Positions 13,853 through 15,549 of a DNA stretch of 15,549 nt are shown piece by piece; position 1 is the stretch's first letter, and every line of letters starts with the position of its first letter. The notes beneath the pieces are model-generated. The model saw only the letters and a program-made list of their open reading frames with translations. It was not told the DNA's origin and searched no databases. Position numbers and translations under genes: made by a program. Origin of the DNA: Actinomycetes bacterium (GTDB taxonomy: Bacteria > Actinomycetota > Actinomycetes > Actinomycetales > Microbacteriaceae); assembly GCA_023432005.1 (NCBI GenBank), contig JAEYVF010000063.1, forward strand, positions 1 to 15,549, written 5' to 3'.

Positions 13853-14626
13853 CTAGTGGGTGCTGTGGCGCGTGCCGGAGATCCTGCGGGAGACCCAGCG
13901 CACAGTGCCCATCGGCAGGTGGCGCAGCAGCCACGTGAGGAAGCGGTAGCGCAGGGTCGGGATCGAGATCGCGCGACCCCGCTCGGCACCCCGCAGGCAG
14001 GTCTCGACGAGTGCGTCGGCGTCGAGCCACAGCCACGACGGGATCGACGACTTGCGGATCTCGGCGCGGTCGTGGAACTCGGTGTGCACCCAGCCGGGCA
14101 GCAGCGCCGTGACCGTGACGCCCGTGCCGTGCAGCGCGTTCGAGAGGCTCTCGCTGTAGACGCGCATCCACGCCTTGATGGCCGCATAGAGGCCCATCGA
14201 GGTGTAACCGGCGACGCTCGCGACGTTGATGATCGTGCCGCGCCCGCGCTCGCGCATCCGGGGCACGACGGCGGCCGAGAGCACGAGCGGCGTCTGCATC
14301 ATGACCTGGATGGCGTCGGCCGCCTCCGCGAGGTCGGGGTCGGCGAGCTTCGTCTTCATGCCGTAGCCCGCGTTGTTGACGAGCAGTTCGATCGGATGCG
14401 CGTCGTCGGCGAGACGCGTGGCCACGCGCGCGACGTCGGCGGGGTCGCCGAGATCGGCGACGAGCACCTCGACGTCGCGGCCGCTCGCGCGGAGCTCGGC
14501 GGCGACCTCGTCGAGGCGCGACGCCGTGCGCGCGACGAGCACGAGATCGTAGCCGCGGGCGGCCAGGGCACGCGCGAACGCGGCACCGATACCGGCGGTG
14601 CCGCCGGTGACGAGAGCGTGTGGCAT
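13853..14626 (-). CDS. Short-chain dehydrogenase/reductase (SDR)
   Basis: A 257-residue classical SDR oxidoreductase. The cofactor motif is TGGTAGIG (7-14), Arg33 at the end of the second strand (VARTASRL) points to NADP(H), NNAG is at 84-87, and the catalytic triad is Ser137 (NVAS), Tyr147 and Lys151 (YAAIK). The C-terminal tail (YRFLTWLLRHLPMGTVRWVSRR) is hydrophobic and basic, like lipid-active SDRs of the DHRS7/AYR1 or 17-beta-HSD type, so membrane association is likely. The ATG at 14626 lies 7 bases after a -10 hexamer, again looking leaderless. It lies upstream of, and in the same direction as, the acyltransferase/AGPS operon, separated by the REP-like palindrome. A role as acyl- or alkyl-dihydroxyacetone-phosphate reductase is possible but unproven; SDR substrates are hard to predict. 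Confidence 0.9.
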   Translation of the reverse strand: MPHALVTGGTAGIGAAFARALAARGYDLVLVARTASRLDEVAAELRASGRDVEVLVADLGDPADVARVATRLADDAHPIELLVNNAGYGMKTKLADPDLAEAADAIQVMMQTPLVLSAAVVPRMRERGRGTIINVASVAGYTSMGLYAAIKAWMRVYSESLSNALHGTGVTVTALLPGWVHTEFHDRAEIRKSSIPSWLWLDADALVETCLRGAERGRAISIPTLRYRFLTWLLRHLPMGTVRWVSRRISGTRHSTH

Positions 14627-14632
14627 GGGGCT

Positions 14633-14639
14633 TACGATA
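14633..14639. promoter_or_regulatory. Overlapping divergent -10 elements
   Basis: On the minus strand TATCGT (14639-14634) ends 7 bases before the SDR start codon. On the plus strand TACGAT (14633-14638) could serve the gene starting at 14699. The two hexamers share five bases, the arrangement of a symmetric bidirectional -10. No -35 boxes are evident. The minus-strand use is better supported than the plus-strand use. Confidence 0.4.
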
Positions 14640-14698
14640 CGGTCATCGAGGCGCCCTCACCGTGCGTGAGCGCCCGTCAGGAAGGTCCACCACCCCCC

Positions 14699-15505
14699 AT
14701 GACCAGCCGAGCTGCAGCGACCACGGAGTCGTTCGACGTGCGCGAGTACGCGCGCACGGCGCGGGGCAGTCATCGCGCCGAGCTCGACCCCGAGGCGATC
14801 GCCCACGCGGGGCTCGCGGGGGAGGCGGTGCGCCTGCTGCGTGTGCTGCGCGACCTCGAGCGCGGCACGCTCGACCGCATGCGCAACCTGCTCGTGACGG
14901 CGACCCACAAGGACGCGCGCGTCACCGCGTTCCTCGCGACGTGGGCGTTCGAGAAGTACTGGGTCGCCGACGCACTCGAGGCCGTGCTCGAGGCAGCGGA
15001 TGCCGACACCTCACCCCTCACGGGGCCCGTGCGACGTACGGCCGCCGAGCGCGCCGAGCGTCGGGGACCCATCCGTCGCGCGATCGCCGGCAACCTCGCG
15101 GGCGCCGACATCGTGGCCGGCCACATGACGACGGGGCTCGTCGACGAGCTCATCACCCAGGCCGCCTACCGCCGGCTCGGCGAGGCCGCCGCGGTGCTCT
15201 CCTCGCTCGTCGCGACGCTCATCGCCGTCAAGGATCGCCACGTCGCCTTCCTCGCCGAGGAGGCCGAGCACAAGCTCGCCGCCTCGGCGCGCGCCGCGCG
15301 TCTCGCGCGCACAGCCGTCGCGCGGGCCGCCTGGCCGATCGGCGCCGCCGGCATCCCGGCGAGCGACCGCAGCTTCTTCGAGGCCTTCGTCTTCGGCGAG
15401 CCCGAGGGCCGCTCGGCCGCCGCCGCCATCGGCGAGCGCCTCGCGGCGCTGCCCCGCATGGGAGCCGCCGTGGGCGCCGGCGTCACCGCGAGGCTCGTGC
15501 CGTGA
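14699..15505 (+). CDS. Ferritin-like helical protein of unknown function
   Basis: A 268-residue, almost entirely helical, Ala/Arg/Glu-rich protein. I do not recognise a characterised family. Long helices carry acidic and His residues in a ferritin-like order: Glu54 (LRDLERG), Glu85 (TWAFEKYW), Glu150 (TTGLVDELITQAAY), then His181 and an ExxH motif, Glu188-Ala-Glu-His191. The helix-two position where ferritin-like proteins usually have a His is Trp88, so a complete di-iron site is doubtful. There is no signal peptide or clear membrane helix. The ATG at 14699 has GGAAGG upstream (14680-14685), somewhat distant. It is divergent from the SDR gene and its end overlaps a possible next start by 4 bases. 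That it is a real gene is well supported by composition and spacing; the fold is a guess and the function unknown. Confidence 0.75.
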   Translation: MTSRAAATTESFDVREYARTARGSHRAELDPEAIAHAGLAGEAVRLLRVLRDLERGTLDRMRNLLVTATHKDARVTAFLATWAFEKYWVADALEAVLEAADADTSPLTGPVRRTAAERAERRGPIRRAIAGNLAGADIVAGHMTTGLVDELITQAAYRRLGEAAAVLSSLVATLIAVKDRHVAFLAEEAEHKLAASARAARLARTAVARAAWPIGAAGIPASDRSFFEAFVFGEPEGRSAAAAIGERLAALPRMGAAVGAGVTARLVP

Positions 15506-15549
15506 CGCCGAAGCGCGCGAAGACGGAGCTCGGCGAAGCCCACGTCTTC
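15502..15549 (+). CDS. Start of a further gene, cut by window edge
   Basis: A GTG at 15502 overlaps the stop of the preceding gene by 4 bases (GTGA), the same coupling used repeatedly in this window. It opens a frame (MTPKRAKTELGEAHVF) that stays open to the edge. Only 16 codons are visible, so nothing can be said about its product, and the frame could be accidental. Confidence 0.4.
   Translation, partial: MTPKRAKTELGEAHVF

Noticed and set aside
13856..14698. An upstream extension of the ferritin-like gene starting at 13856
   Set aside because: The extension is antisense to the SDR and has no domain. The real start is the ATG at 14699 with GGAAGG upstream.

Overview
The window is a gene-dense stretch of a very GC-rich chromosome. 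The coding style (GTG starts, 1 to 8 base overlaps between genes, frequent GGATGC/GCATCC words, -10 hexamers 6-7 bases before a start codon) suggests a high-GC actinobacterium, probably of the Microbacteriaceae. The family assignment is inference. No transposase, integrase, CRISPR array, tRNA or rRNA was seen.

Layout. (A) 1-3957, minus strand: a carbohydrate uptake operon, transcribed as lipoprotein binding protein, permease, permease, then an FAD-dependent oxidoreductase cut by the left edge. A divergent AraC-type regulator with a PocR-like sensor domain (4154-4978) is the obvious candidate controller. No ATPase gene is present, so the transporter probably borrows a shared MsiK/UgpC-type ATPase. 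(B) 5089-6690: a cytoplasmic calpain-like (C2 family) cysteine peptidase with its Cys, His and Asn intact, separated by a strong hairpin from a convergent VIT-family metal transporter (6760-7476). (C) 7477-7731: an unusually AT-rich intergenic region with several inverted repeats, a candidate structured RNA or leader. It is followed by a MarR regulator translationally coupled to a DNA photolyase (7732-9509).

(D) 9510-13763, minus strand: four genes, each overlapping the next by 4 bases: a PlsC-like acyltransferase, a full-length homologue of alkylglycerone-phosphate synthase (AGPS), pseudouridine-5'-phosphate glycosidase (psuG) and a PfkB kinase (psuK). (E) 13813-15549: a REP-like palindrome, an SDR reductase, and divergently a ferritin-like protein with the first codons of another gene.

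The most interesting grouping is the acyltransferase, AGPS homologue and SDR. In eukaryotes the same three enzyme classes make ether lipids: dihydroxyacetone-phosphate (DHAP) acyltransferase, AGPS and acyl/alkyl-DHAP reductase. A candidate ether-lipid or plasmalogen pathway in an aerobic actinobacterium is therefore plausible. psuG and psuK form a complete route from pseudouridine to uracil plus ribose 5-phosphate, and are unexpectedly coupled to the lipid genes.
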